Positions 32,813-44,288 of a DNA stretch of 64,000 nucleotides are shown here, in pieces. Positions within the stretch are counted from its first letter, which is position 1, and each line of letters starts with the position of its first letter. Below the pieces are notes generated by a model. The model had not been told where the DNA came from, searched no databases, and saw nothing but the letters and a program-made list of their open reading frames with translations. Made by a program: the position numbers and the translations under genes. The DNA comes from Sciurus carolinensis (taxonomy: Eukaryota; Chordata; Mammalia; Rodentia; Sciuridae). The stretch lies in assembly GCF_902686445.1 (NCBI RefSeq), contig NC_062232.1:93048932-93112931 (forward strand), in the 5' to 3' direction.

Positions 32813-33191
32813 TGGCATGAAGATTAAAGAAGCCTGGAGCATCAAAAATAACCTATGAATGTTAAACTGAATTCAACATGACAGATATGTGAAACAGGAA
32901 GTGCCAAATATTTGTAAGGAGCAATCTTATAACTTGATTTTGAGCCCCTTAATTATTTGGCCCTCAGGAATTCATCTTTAGAGAGTGAAAATATTGCTCT
33001 TTATGTTGAGTTGTTTAAAGGTAACAGAGGCAGTTAAGTGTTATAGGTGTGAGGGAGTTAGCTACTCAAATTATTTATGTAAACTCTGGAAAGGTGACTT
33101 CTGTTTTTAGACTGATTTGATTCACCAGACTTGGAAAATATAGTTTACATGACTCCCCAGGGGTTGATATCCAGGATCTCTAATGCCTTTT

Positions 33192-33425
33192 TTCTAGAGC
33201 AATGGTTCTCAACTTGATGTGATATTGCCCCCTTTCCCCAGAGGACATTGGTGTTGTTGGGATCCATTACTGATTGTCACAAATGGGAGAGGAGTTGCTG
33301 GCATTTAGTGGGTGAAGACCATGGATGCTGCTAAAAATCTTACAATGTATAGGATATCCCCACAACAAAGAATTATCTGGTCTAAAATGTCAAGAGTGCA
33401 GAGGTTGAGAAGCCCTGCTCTAGGT
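33192..33425 (+). mobile_element. MER5A (hAT-Charlie) element
   Basis: It runs 33200-33417 from CAATGGTTCTCAACTTGATG to GGTTGAGAAGCCCTG, with internal GAGGACATTGG and CACAACAAAGAATTATCTGG. The 8-bp flanks TTCTAGAG and CTCTAGGT share the CTAG core expected for the hAT-Charlie target preference. Non-autonomous, with no transposase. Confidence 0.9.
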
Positions 33426-34264
33426 GGAGAGAAAACTAGAGGCAGCCACAACAACCTTGCCCCCTTTTTTGTTTTATATCTTTTGGATTAGAAGAGAATT
33501 ATCGAGTTTGTTCAAGGCTGTGAGACTTAGTGGGACAGTGAGCTTATCAGATCCCTTCTCTGTATGACTTCGTTGGTTTATTGGCACAGGAAGGAAAAGT
33601 TCTGGAGCTCTTTCTGAAGCTTTTACTGCAATGAGCAGTTCTCCTGGGAAGAGGAGCAGAGTCAGAGCCTGGTGCTTTTCTCTACACCAGGGCTTAGATC
33701 TGTAGCTTAATTCCTGACCCCCTGCAGGTTGTCATGCTCTTACAGTCACCAGGGCCCCCAATATATTATTTAGAATCAGAGTGTTTGTTTACATGCCTAG
33801 ACAAAATGGGTCTGGCATCTCTGTTGCATTGCAGCAAAAGGTTAGAGCTTACATAAGCCAGATAAATGCGAAGTCAAGGTGACTCTATTTTATGTATCAC
33901 ATTAACATAGAACTGCAAATCCCTGGGGCACACTTCAGGAATGCGAGGAAACCAGGACTAAGCTGCCTGGAAAAGGGAAAGGATGGATACAATTTAGAGT
34001 AATAACATGGATAATGAGAACTGTATAGGAGCTCGGCATTTCTCCCATCTGAAATCTACCTCTGTTCTGGAATACTCTGTAGAAGAGACTTGTCAGAATC
34101 AAATTGAATAGACATCCCTTTCCACTTCTCACACTTTTGCCTCCTCTGTCCTGACCAGAAAGTACCTATATTATCATTGTTCCATCATTCCTGCTCTTCA
34201 GAGTTCGAAAGTAGTGCATATTACAACTTCCCTTTGCAACCCAACCTTCTTTGACAAAGAAACA
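33426..34264. other. Unassigned unique sequence
   Basis: No recognised family; the minus ORF at 33935-34132 is taken as chance. Confidence 0.4.
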
Positions 34265-34390
34265 CTCCACTAGATAATTAGCTTTGTGAAGACAGGGAAC
34301 TTTTGTCTAATTTCCTTATTCAATCTTCAGTACCTAGCAGTGTATGGTGCACAATAGGTGTTCAAAAATATTTATTGGATAAATGTATAA
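34265..34390 (+). repeat. L2 3' end fragment
   Basis: GTGAAGACAGGGAACTTTTG, TCAGTACCTAGCAGTGTATG and ACAATAGGTGTTCAAAAATA match the L2 terminus. Confidence 0.7.
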
Positions 34391-34459
34391 ATTAACTCTT
34401 TTCAGGCTTTTTTTTTTTTCTAATTTAGCTGAGGCCCATATTTTGTGACTTTTGTCTTT

Positions 34460-34715
34460 GATGGAGTTCTTGGTCAGATGGCCTGCATCCATCTACATAT
34501 ATTCATTGAGAAGTCCTTTGAAAACCACAATATTCTGATATATCAGAATCATGTGGAGGACTTGTTAAAATTCAATTACTAAACCCACTCCCAGAGTTTC
34601 TGATTCATTTGGGATGGGTCCTAGGAATTTGCATTTCTAACAAGTTTCCAAGTGATATCCATGTGCCCTAAAGTTTCCAGAGGGAGCATACTTTTGAGTA
34701 CTATTGCCCTAGATT
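34460..34715 (+). mobile_element. hAT-Charlie-type MER fragment
   Basis: AGAATCATGTGGAGGACTTG, GTTAAAATTCAATTACTAAA, GGAATTTGCATTTCTAACAA and CAAGTGATATCC resemble a common non-autonomous Charlie-group repeat. Termini are unclear. Confidence 0.5.
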
Positions 34716-34984
34716 GGTGCTATGGTTATGTGTAGTAGACATGATCTGATCACAGCTGAAAATACCATGATATCAATTAGCTCTTCTGGTGGAGAGAGAA
34801 TATCATGATTTAAAAATGAATGTTCAACTTCATAAATATTTTTAATATGCTGATTAATACGATAATGAGGTTTCCCTTCCACCCCCAACACATTGGTTAA
34901 GAAAAAGGAAACCATTCTATATTGGCAAGAGAATAGGCATTTCTTACTCTATTTATGGGGGAGTCTAATTTGGTGCAGTCTTCC

Positions 34985-35250
34985 ACTCACTGGCTGTTTT
35001 TTCTCATCCTTCAGACATCAGCTTCCTTAGAGAGACCTTCCCTGATTGTATAATCTAAAGAAAGATTGTTTTTATTATTTGTGGTGTCTGATAGTTTATA
35101 AATCTCTGTAAATATGCGTTAAAGTATTCATTTGATTTTTTTCTGCTTTTCAGGCCTTGGAGGGTTGGGTTCATGTCAATTTTGTTCATTACTCTATGCA
35201 CCCAGTACCAGGTCTGGCACCTAGTGCAACAACAGTTCTTCAGTTACATC
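34985..35250 (+). repeat. L2 3' region
   Basis: AGAGAGACCTTCCCTGATTG followed by the long T-rich middle and CCAGTACCAGGTCTGGCACC fits L2 3' sequence. Confidence 0.75.
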
Positions 35251-35254
35251 TGTT

Positions 35255-35775
35255 AATGTGGTGCTATTTATAATTGGGAAAAGTTGTAAACCATTTAAGT
35301 GTTTAGTAATAAGTGTTTGGTTAAAAAACTAGAGTGCATCCAATCAATGCACTAAATATGTTGTTTGTAGAAAATACCTGTTGATATAGAGTCATGCTGA
35401 GAAATATAGAAGGGAATGAATTACAAAAGTAGATTTCAAACCAGTAATCTGGCATGATTTGGGGGAAAAATATAATATGTCTCACTGACTCTAACATGCC
35501 ATAATTTTAAGACCTATCATCAATATAATAAGCCTAACCATGTTTGTGAGCACAACACTACCACATCAACTGTGAACATCAAGTGAAAAAAACACAATTC
35601 CAAAAACAATAGAATATGAAAGAAAATATATCATAGAATCTAACAAACATATACACTAAGTGTGAAAAGTAATTGTTTATTGGTATTTTAATTTTTCTTC
35701 TTTTGCTTATTTGCAGTTTCTGACCTTTCTGTAATGAGCATAGTTAACTTTTGAGATTAGAAAAGCAGTAACAGG
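35255..35775 (+). mobile_element. Ancient L1 3' end (L1M type)
   Basis: CTATTTATAATTGGGAAAAG, TGTTTGGTTAAAAAACTAG, a CAAAAGTAGATTTCAAAC block and a terminal GAGCATAGTTAACTTTTGAG are typical of old mammalian L1 3' ends. No ORF. Confidence 0.65.
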
Positions 35776-35999
35776 AAACCTTTGAAAATGCTCTGGTTGC
35801 TTTTCCCTTCCAGTAGGTTAATCAGGTGCAAGAAAATTCCTTCCCCTTGCCTCCTGTTCTGGCAGTGGAATGCTTAGCACTAAGTGTTCAATGAATTTGG
35901 ATCATTACAAAGCTGAGGGAATCTTTCCACTTTCGATATTAGTGCATTAAAAGAATCACTGGAATTGGAATGTCTAGACCTGCTTGCATCTTCCTTCTT

Positions 36000-36105
36000 C
36001 TGAGAGACCTAGGAAGAGATATGTAACATTTTTTTTGTTTGTAAAATGGGGATGATCATAATGACCTCAATAGTTTAGAAATGAGATAGCTCATGTGAAA
36101 TCTCC
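36000..36105 (+). repeat. MIR fragment
   Basis: GTTTGTAAAATGGGGATGAT and the following ATGACCTCAATAG match the MIR core. Confidence 0.6.
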
Positions 36106-36570
36106 TAGAAATTGTAAACTGTTCTTCAAATGTGAATTTTTATTATTAGAGTCACATTTCATCTTGCCCAAAAAATGCCAAATAACAAGCAAATGCCTTG
36201 CTTTAAAGGCATAGAACTTTTTCCTGATTTGAGTATAAAATGATGCCTTCTTATACCACCACCTGCCCCGCAAAAAATCCATCTGGAAGTATCACAAATT
36301 GCAGGGGTCACTAGTGCAGGAACTAAAATAGAGCATGTGTTATGGGCTAAAATATTTATTAATGTATAAATAAAGTATCTTTTGGGCTGAAGTACAAATG
36401 TACAGAATGGCTGTCTGAATATAAAACTTGGTTCAGCAATTCAGAATGTTCCAAAGAACTTGAGGCACAGGATGTGGGGAGGGTTCCATGGTTAAGTAAC
36501 ACTGGCAAATTAAAAGTCCCACTACATACTTTACTATCTTTTCATAGATGTAGCAATGTATATAGTAAAG
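36106..36570. other. Unassigned unique sequence
   Basis: Nothing recognised; ORFs are short and featureless. Confidence 0.35.
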
Positions 36571-36893
36571 AGCTTGATCCCCAGAGTGGCACTATTGAGA
36601 GATGGAACATTTTGGAGATGGGACCTTGTGAAAGGTCCTTAGGTCATTGGGAGTGTGCCCTCAAAGGGACCCTGGTCTTGTACTCTTCTTTTTTGCTCCT
36701 CAGGCATAAGGTGAACAGTGCGCTTCACCACATGCTCTTTATGATGTGCTTTCCTCACTAGAGGACGAACACAATGGGTCCACTTAATTTTGTATTGGAT
36801 CCTCCAGAATTGTGAGTCAAAATGAATAGATTTTTCTTTATAATTAAAATGCTTTGGGTATTTTGTTATAGTAATGGAAAACTGACAAACACA
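36571..36893 (+). mobile_element. 5'-truncated MaLR LTR
   Basis: TAGGTCATTGGGAGTGTGCC, CCTCCAGAATTGTGAGTCAA and the terminal AACTGACAAACACA match the same LTR group as 16809-17179. The 5' quarter is missing or too eroded to align. ORFs on both strands are shadows. Confidence 0.7.
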
Positions 36894-37080
36894 CTGTACT
36901 GTACCAACAGCACACAAAGTTTGCAGTTTCTGCACATTCCTGCTAACACTCTCCATTTTCTATGTTTTATTAGCCAAATTAATGGTTGTGAGGTGGTATG
37001 TTGTGAGTTTTATTTACATTTCCATAATGATTAGTTATGTTGAACATTCTTTCATGTACTTATTGGCTGTGGTTTCTAAG
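36894..37080 (-). mobile_element. Ancient L1 fragment
   Basis: CCAACAGCACACAAAGTTTG, GTGAGGTGGTATGTTGTGAG and GTTATGTTGAACATTCTTTC are antisense L1 ORF2 C-terminal sequence. Confidence 0.7.
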
Positions 37081-37138
37081 TTGAAGAAAGGACAATGGGC
37101 TGAAAATGTGTTTGATATATTTTGAAAGTTAGTATTGG

Positions 37139-37222
37139 AGTAAAACGGTATGCCTCTACTTCATGTACAAACAGAGAAACAAGTTGTACCCCATTTGTTT
37201 ACAATAATAAATAAATAAATAT
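37139..37222 (+). mobile_element. Very short young L1 3' end
   Basis: ACGGTATGCCTCTACTTCAT, AACAGAGAAACAAGTTGTAC and CCCATTTGTTTACAATAATA match the extreme 3' end of the young L1 (reverse complement of about 5822-5900). Severe 5' truncation left about 80 bases plus an AATA-rich tail. Confidence 0.8.
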
Positions 37223-37722
37223 AAAAAATTTGTTTGTTAAATAAAAATTACAGGAGGCCATTGGTTTTGGACTAAGTTTCTGCATTGGGTCCAAACATAC
37301 CAGTTTAAAAAACAGAATGAAGTCAACCATGCTAAAGTTCCATGTCACAAAACTGAAACTGCCCTATTATCTGGTCTTCCCTAATACCAGGAGAGAGAAA
37401 TGATGACCAAATTTCTAAAAGAGACCAATTTTTCAATTGGCATGATGATTTCCTTCTTCTTTAATACTTGGTAAAAGTAATCTAATGTAACCAGATATTA
37501 ACCAATCAGGTATTTTTCTATTGTTCTGTCTCCCTGTCTCTGTCTTACAAAGAAAGTATCTTTGAAATAACCAATCTACTCTTTGTTCTTTGTTTCTGCT
37601 TTCTTCCAACCTACCGGGTCTATAAAATTAAGCTATTTTGCTCATCTCTTTGGAATGCTTACTTTATTTTATGGAATGAAATGATGCCTGGTTCTAGAAT
37701 ATCAAAATTAAGCCAATTAAAA
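37223..37722. other. Unassigned unique sequence
   Basis: No recognised repeat. Confidence 0.4.
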
Positions 37723-37879
37723 TCTTTAAATTAGGGGCTGGGGTTGTAGCTCAGTCGTAGAGAACTTGCCTAGCATGTGTGAGGCACTAGGGTCAATGCT
37801 CAGTACCTCATAAAAACAAATAAAATAAAGGTATTGTGTCCATGTAAAACTAAAAAATATTTTAAAAATTCTTTAAATT
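37723..37879 (+). repeat. ID SINE with 10-bp TSDs
   Basis: GGGGCTGGGGTTGTAGCTCA through CTAGCATGTGTGAGGCACTA and an AAATAAAATAAAGGTATTGT tail are a nearly complete ID-type SINE. TCTTTAAATT is repeated exactly at 37723-37732 and 37870-37879. Confidence 0.93.
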
Positions 37880-37974
37880 GTTGTAGTTTTGTCCTTTGAC
37901 AAGTTCAAGGACCAAAGAGGAGATAGGCAAAACTTGGAGAGTCTGCTGAGACCTTCCTAGATAGTGGAACAGAA

Positions 37975-38135
37975 AGTATGGGAAAGTTTGAGGTCAGATA
38001 ATTTGAGTTTGTTATTTTCTAGGACTGTGTCTTAGATTCTTTGACCTCAGTTTCATCTTTAAAATGATGATAGTGGTACTCATGCTTCAGGGTTGTAGTG
38101 AAGACTAAATGAAATTATGCAGGAGTAGATATGAT
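37975..38135 (+). repeat. MIR SINE
   Basis: GACCTCAGTTTCATCTTTAA, AATGATGATAGTGGTACTCA and GGTTGTAGTGAAGACTAAAT follow MIR order. Confidence 0.8.
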
Positions 38136-38664
38136 ACCAGATTTCTCTCTTCTCATGCAGAAGCATGCTTAATGTATTTAATAAAACTGTTTTAAAATAA
38201 CCTATTAGCTCATATATATCAAATTGGCTCACATGTGTCTAACCTACAAGTATCTACTTGTTATACTGATCATAATTTCACACAAATCTTAATAGAGGAG
38301 ACCTGGCCAGGATGCTATATCTGTGTACCTGGATATATGCTCTTAAAAAGCATTGCTTCATATCCTTTAAATATGATCATTTTTTCATTTGTTGGAATGT
38401 TCAACTAATCTAACATAGTGAGGTTTGATTATGGAACAAATGGATTACAACAGCTTGAGGTGATGAGGAATAGGAAAAAAGCAGTATAGGGCAGAGGAAT
38501 ATTAAAAGTACCTTCTGGGGACAATGCATTTTGATCTGGGCCTCAAAGAGACTGACGTGAATTGTTAGGGGAGGTGGATGAATGGTCAAGGGAGAAAAGC
38601 ATCATGTTAAAGTCTGTGAACATAAACACTCCACTTTTTATGGCATTTCTCATATTGTCACTTC
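38136..38664. other. Unassigned unique sequence
   Basis: No recognised repeat. Confidence 0.4.
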
Positions 38665-38800
38665 CTCCTGGGATGTATTTTTTCCGTCATCTCCTTGAAA
38701 ATTTTGCCCATTATTCAAGGTTCAGCTCAGATATAGCCACCCTGAGAAGTCCTCCCTAATCTACACCTTCCTCCCCACTGCTGTGATCTGTCTTGTGGTT
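38665..38800 (+). repeat. L2 3' region
   Basis: TTCAAGGTTCAGCTCAGATA and CCCTGAGAAGTCCTCCCTAA are L2-like. Confidence 0.65.
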
Positions 38801-39502
38801 ACTAAGGTACAGAACATAAGGAGACTATAGGACTAGAGCTCATAGGGTCATTGGAGGAACCAAGTCAGTCTTAGTCCATGAACAATGAGGGAAGAAGCTT
38901 AAGGGCAGCATGGAAATTTCAGAACAAGGAGGAGTTGATAAAGTCAACCTCACAACTTTATTTACTTTCTGCATATTAAAACATTTTGCAGTTTGTGTTT
39001 GCTTATGTGAAATTACTGATCATATTTTCTAGATTTAACTAACCTAATCATTCACAAATGAGCAAGTAGTTTACATTTTTCCCATAAATAAATCAGGGAT
39101 TGAAGAGAGACCTAGGGTGAGCACAAAGAGAATGTTTTTAAAATGACAGAGCTAGTGTCATTTTGCTCCTAGAAGTTTCTCCTAGAATGGGTTCATTGTT
39201 AGCCACATCACCAAGTCAAAACAACCACAAACAGATTAGTAAACTGATAAAATTTGACCAAAGATTTGCTGAACGTCTTTGTGAAGTATCTATTTTAGGG
39301 TTTTGACAGCCATTAATAACAATAATTGAAATTACTGAATTTAGGATTTCAGATTACTGTATCATAAGGGATTAAATTAAGATTTAAAACATAAAGCTTA
39401 TTAAATTACACTGCTCTCTCTGAAGACATTATTTTAATGTTAATTTTTTAATGAAAGCAAAAAGGATTTGGGGATTGTTAATATATTTATATTAAATATT
39501 GA
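38801..39502. other. Unique AT-rich sequence, possibly constrained
   Basis: From about 38990 to 39480 the text lacks recognisable repeats and is rich in TAAT/ATTA words (for example CATTAATAACAATAATTGAA). That composition is seen in some conserved non-coding elements but proves nothing here. Confidence 0.3.
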
Positions 39503-40029
39503 AATTTTCAACATGGTAGAATAGAGACAGTCAGCACTACTTTTCTCCTCCATGAGATGGAAAAAAATCAATTGATGTGTAGCTATTCATGGAAATGAGG
39601 TCCTAGGGTAGAGCACTGGAAATTGATGTCACAGAAAAAATGCCACCTGATAGATTCCAGAGACTAGGCAGAATTACAAAACAAGAGAAACAGAATATCC
39701 CAGATTGTGGTGCCCAGAACCTAGGTCAGTGAAAATGGTAATAGTTATGGTACAGAAGGTTGCACATTGCAGACAAACAGCTTAAATAAATAGGTGACCT
39801 GAATTCTGAATAACAAGCTTACTTTAAAGAAGGAACTCACAGAATCCCTCAGCAAACTTTCCAGAGTGCTAGAGCTGGGGGCCATCTTGAAAAGGGTTTT
39901 ATTGTTAGGGATTAAAGTGCACTAGGGATCAGCAAACCCAACATAATCACACCTCAGGGTTCCCATGGACATCCCACTGCACTTACTAGGTAGGCAGTGG
40001 CCACATGAGATAGTCATAGCTTGGGGGAA
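39503..40029 (+). mobile_element. L1-like 5' leader, first part
   Basis: It begins TTTTCAACATGGTAGAATAG, the form of an L1 start (short pyrimidine/A context then an ATGG-containing YY1-like site), and has GGGGGCCATCTTGAAAAGGG at about 39877. No ORF1 follows. The family call rests on L1 leader style and on continuation beyond the inserted LTR, so it is moderate. Confidence 0.5.
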
Positions 40030-40457
40030 TGTTATAGTTTAGAGTGAGGTGTCTCTCAAGTCTCATGTATGATACAATGCAAGAAGGTTTAGAGGTTATG
40101 AGCTTTGACTTAATCAGTGGGTTAATCCTCTGATAGGATTTAACTGGGTGGTAACTGTAGGCTGGTAGGGTATGACTAGAGGAGGTGGATCCCTGGGGAT
40201 GTGCCTTTGGGTTTACATTTTGTCCTTGTTGAGCAGAGCTTTCTCTCTCTCTGCTTCCTGGGTGCCATGTCCCCAGCTGCTTTCTTTGGTCACACACTTC
40301 TGCCACATTGTTCTGCCTTATCTCAGACCCTGAGGAATAGAGTCAGCCATCTATGGACTGAGACCTCTGAAACTGTGAGCCCCCAATAAACTTTTCCTCT
40401 TCCAAAATTGTTCTTTGAGGTCTTCTGGTCACAGTAGCACAAAAGGTGACTAAAATA
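40030..40457 (+). mobile_element. Solo MaLR-type LTR
   Basis: Starts TGTTATAGTTTAGAGTGAGG, has GGTAACTGTAGGCTGGTAGG, a GCCCCCAATAAACTTTTCCT polyadenylation region and ends GGTGACTAAAATA. It is the same family as the minus-strand copy at 8980-9412 and interrupts the surrounding leader sequence. Small ORFs (39986-40306 minus, 40201-40389 plus) are shadows. Confidence 0.78.
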
Positions 40458-40679
40458 GTAAGTGTCGCTGACACAAGCTTGCTGAGAGATTTATGCTGTG
40501 GATCTTCCATGGCTTGGTCATTTGCCATATCCCCCAGGTATTCAATCTAAAAAACCTCTGGAATAAATTTGCTGTGGCTCTGGAATTTGCCAAACACCCA
40601 ATACACAGTCTAAAAGTGTATGGAGAGAATATACCTCTGGTATGGTCAACAGTCTCTAAACTTGTTCAGTGAGAATGGT
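40458..40679 (+). mobile_element. L1-like 5' leader, second part
   Basis: GTGTCGCTGACACAAGCTTG and TTATGCTGTGGATCTTCCAT continue the sequence style broken at 40029. It is assigned with the first part by inference. Confidence 0.4.
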
Positions 40680-41100
40680 AGGTCACATGTTTACTGTGAT
40701 GCTATTCACAATGGTCAAGATATGGAATTAGCCTGGGTGCCAGATGAATGGATAAAGAAAATATGGTAATGAGCACAATGGAACATTATTCAGCAATAAA
40801 GAAGAATGAAATTCTGTCATTTGCAAGGAAATGTATGGATTCGAAGGTCATCATGTTAAGCAAAATAAGGAAGACACAGAAAGACAAGTATTGCATACTT
40901 TATGTCACATGTGACCTGAATGTGGAAGAGGGCCTATTAGGCAAAGGGAAGGGGACCAGGAGAAGAGAGGAGGGCAAGAGAGGTTAGAAGGGAGGGCAAA
41001 CAAGATCAAAGCACAATAAATGCATTTAAATAATGTCACAGTGAAATCCATAAATTTGTATAATTAATATATATTAATAATTAAGAAATAATGCCATCCT
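40680..41100 (+). mobile_element. L1 ORF2 C-terminus and 3' end
   Basis: ATGCTATTCACAATGGTCAA, TGGATAAAGAAAATATGG and GGAACATTATTCAGCAATAA are L1 ORF2 C-terminal sequence. An 79-codon open remnant (40748-40987) keeps an MEHYSAIKKNEI-type stretch. A purine-rich 3' UTR and AT-rich end follow. Confidence 0.8.
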
Positions 41101-41944
41101 AAAAATAAAATAAAATAAAACATGGTTAATTTCATGTTACTCTATAGTTTTAATTTTTTGCATTTGTTTAATAATGTATACATTAGTGAAATATTACATG
41201 TTTAATTATAAATACATACCTGTGTAGATATAAATATATATGTACATATATATTTATACACAAGTGAGTGTAGCTTCAGACTTTTTTCCTTAGTAATAGA
41301 ATTAGGACTTGCAAACCATCACATTAAGCAACTGCATATTCGTAGTGAGGAGGAAGGGAAATGCTACTACCCATTGAAAGGCTTTTATCAGTCCAGAGAC
41401 ACAGAAGAGGCAATCACCAACTTGAGCCTTTTTTCAGGACTGGGAGAGGGTTCAAAGATTCTGGGCAGCATCAACAGGAGGTAAAGTAGGGAGTTGCAGT
41501 AATACCCATGAGAGGAGGGAGCCAAGGCTGTAGGACTGCCACTAATCTATATTGTTCCTTTGTACAAAGTAGGAAAAGGTACACTTCTCCAACAGATATA
41601 GCCCCACACTAAAATATGTAGCTTGGTAAGTCTGTGCCTTGGTTCAAGTTGAGCCCCAATTCACTTCCATCAGTGGGAACTCTTGTGCAGTGTGTTACTT
41701 GCACAACTGTATATAGTCATGTTGCATTAATATAATAAATAACAGAGCCACTTGAAAAGCCTTCTCAAGTAATTCTGATGACTAGCCAAGGTTGTGAACT
41801 ACTGGCATACATAATGTTATGCCTACTTATTTATTCTACAAACTTTGTAGAATTCTTAAGGGAAATGCATTTTAAAATCTGGTCAGTATTTCTGACTTCC
41901 CACTAAATCAAACTCACCTGCCCACCAGTGATTTTGGCTTGGGG
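41101..41944. other. Mostly unique, with AT-rich tract
   Basis: 41103-41122 has AAAAT-type units, 41215-41265 is an AT-rich tract, and about 41735-41815 resembles a hAT-Charlie fragment (AAAAGCCTTCTCAAGTAATT). The rest is unassigned. Confidence 0.4.
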
Positions 41945-42090
41945 AAGATTTATAACCAGTTATCTAGCTGCATGACCTCGAATTAATCACTTTCAGTCTC
42001 TGAGCCTCAGTTTCTTCAGTTATAAAAGGAAAGGAGTTGAATTAGATGATCAGTAAGGTCCTTTCCAGTCATAGCACCACATGTTCTATG
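41945..42090 (+). repeat. MIR SINE
   Basis: CATGACCTCGAATTAATCAC, CTGAGCCTCAGTTTCTTCAG and GTAAGGTCCTTTCCAGTC match MIR with its 3' tail. Confidence 0.85.
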
Positions 42091-42764
42091 CATTTTGCTG
42101 CTTAGCAATGTATGAAAATTCTCTGCCAGGCAGCCTGTGCAGTTACATTTTATTGGCTGGTTATAGCTCTTTTTCCTGAGAAGGTTGAAGACATATGTTC
42201 GCTCTAATTCTGTTTTTAGAGAGGGGCCATTTTTACCATTAATTGCACCATCTTCCCCTTGCCAGTGTCAAGCAGACATCTCTAAAGTGGGGTAGCAGCA
42301 CAGACAGCATTTGCAGCCAACCGCAGAGTGGCAACTTTAATTGTTTGGTTATCCTTCATAGGACTATATGTTTAATTGAATACCATATTTAGTCATATAT
42401 CTTGAAAGTTATTTTAAAAGTCTCCATTGTTGTCTGTAACTGTACACAATTGTGAAACCAAAGGTCTAGCTTTAGTAATTTGAAGGTTTGATCAGAGCAA
42501 GCTGAAAATCTGTGAACAGTGGTTTTTCGATCTTTTTACTTTCACTCATGAGGATCATTAAATCTCCTTTGAATGCTCTATCTAAATGTGTAGAAGAATT
42601 TCTGCTTCAGCTGACAATCATTAAAGCCTAATTGGAAGGCAAAAATATAGTGGGATAAATAGTGTTTTCTTCTCAAAATAAGGGGAGAAAGAAATGTGGG
42701 CTGATGGGCAAGTAAACCATGTTAAGTTGCATCTTTTCATCATTGATTGATTTAATAAGATTTA
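42091..42764. other. Unique non-repetitive sequence
   Basis: No recognised repeat across about 670 bases. It has several ATTA/TAAT words and a balanced composition, so it is a reasonable candidate for a conserved non-coding element (see findings). Confidence 0.3.
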
Positions 42765-42860
42765 CAACCAATTAACTGGCTATGTGACCTTAGAAAAATG
42801 ACTTCCCTTCTTTAAGTCTCAGTTTTCTTAATTCTAAGTAGGTTTGTTTGAGTTCAAGGA
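42765..42860 (+). repeat. MIR fragment
   Basis: GCTATGTGACCTTAGAAAAA and TTTAAGTCTCAGTTTTCTTA match the MIR core. Confidence 0.75.
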
Positions 42861-43211
42861 AGTCAATAAATGTCCAGAGGACAATTAAAGGAATAGTTTC
42901 ACTTATGCTTTTATTATTATTCCTTGAGACAAGAAAGGAGCTTCCCTTTATGTAGCTCAGGCTTCATGTAATTTAGGCTTTTCTCCAACTACCAAACTTA
43001 GTTACCTTATTTTAAAAACAGAAATATGAATTAAGAGTTTCTATAGCTTTTATTGCTTCCACATTCCAATGTGCCAGAAAATCTTCCCTTTTACCCAACT
43101 CAATTGCTTCCAGCTACAATTAACACCCAATTTTTGCCCATAACTAAATCATCCATAATTGAGATTCCCCAAATTCAATTTATCTTTCATGTTGTATTAA
43201 AAATTATGCCA
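42861..43211. other. Unassigned unique sequence
   Basis: No recognised repeat. Confidence 0.35.
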
Positions 43212-43345
43212 GAGGCTGGAGGTGTAGCTTAGTGGTAGAGCACTTGCCTAGCACATGTGAGGCACTGGATTCGATCCTCGTGCACCAGATAAAAACAAAT
43301 AAATAAAATAAAGGCATTGTGTCCATCTACAACTAAAAAATGTAA
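43212..43345 (+). repeat. ID SINE
   Basis: GAGGCTGGAGGTGTAGCTTA, CTAGCACATGTGAGGCACTG and GGCATTGTGTCCATCTACAA form an almost complete ID-type SINE with its unique 3' part. Target duplications were not resolved. Confidence 0.93.
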
Positions 43346-43379
43346 ATAATCTGGCAACTGGTTAGACTAATATTTATTA

Positions 43380-43565
43380 AGCAAATTTCTTAGTTGAAAA
43401 ATGAATCATTAAGGGACTGTGCTAAAATTCAAATTCCTAGGCCCAGCTGTTGCAGATTGCAGACCCAGGGGTTTTGAGTGAAAACTGCGAATCTACTAGT
43501 TTAACAAGCTACCCAAGTGATTTCATTTCAGTTGGCCAGTAGTCCACCACTGGGAAAATATTTCA
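43380..43565 (+). mobile_element. hAT-Charlie-type MER fragment
   Basis: AAATTCAAATTCCTAGGCCC, GTTTAACAAGCTACCCAAGT and CCAGTAGTCCACCACTGGG resemble the same non-autonomous group as 34460-34715. Confidence 0.5.
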
Positions 43566-44288
43566 CTCCAAAGATGGTAGTGGAGAGAGACCAGATGTAC
43601 ACCAGTCTCTGCTTGCCATTTCTTTAGACCCTGCCTTGTCTTGTTTCTGCTCTCCATGCAGTCAGTGTCTTTATGAAAGAACAAGGGATAGTGGTTGCAA
43701 ACACTGTTTTCTCAACCTAGAGAAAGGCGGAATGACTTCTATAGAGCCCCTGCTCAATTAAGAAGGAATAATACTGGAGTTTTATCTCCTAGTTTGGAGT
43801 TCTTCTCTTAGGTTGAACTCTTTACAGCAGTCTTATCCCAGCATTCAGCTAACGGGCCAGGATGAGAAGCAAGCCAACACACTAACTTTAGTCCTTTTAT
43901 CCACCAGCTGTTCTGTGTGATTCCACTGACCAGTGTCAACTTTGATGGGGAACAAAGAAAAACAAATTGATAAACAACACATTGTCCTCATATTTGTGAT
44001 GCAGTTTTCATGGCTAAAGGATGAGCTCTACTGTGCCCTAGCAGCTGGTGTGAGCAGATGAAGTGGAGGCAGAAACCTTTGATTTGGTACCTCTGATGTC
44101 ATAGAATTAAAGAACCAAGGAAAGGAAAAGTAGAAAGGGCCACTCTTAGTCTTGGGACTAAGAGAACCTGAAGCACATCCATGATATCATACCCTTACAT
44201 CAAGATCGAGGTTAAAAAAAAAAAAAGCATCAGATTATCTTGAATAAAAGACTGTGCTTCCACAAATGCTTGAAAATATATAGTACTA
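43566..44288. other. Unassigned unique sequence
   Basis: An A-run lies at 44214-44226; otherwise no recognised family. Confidence 0.4.
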
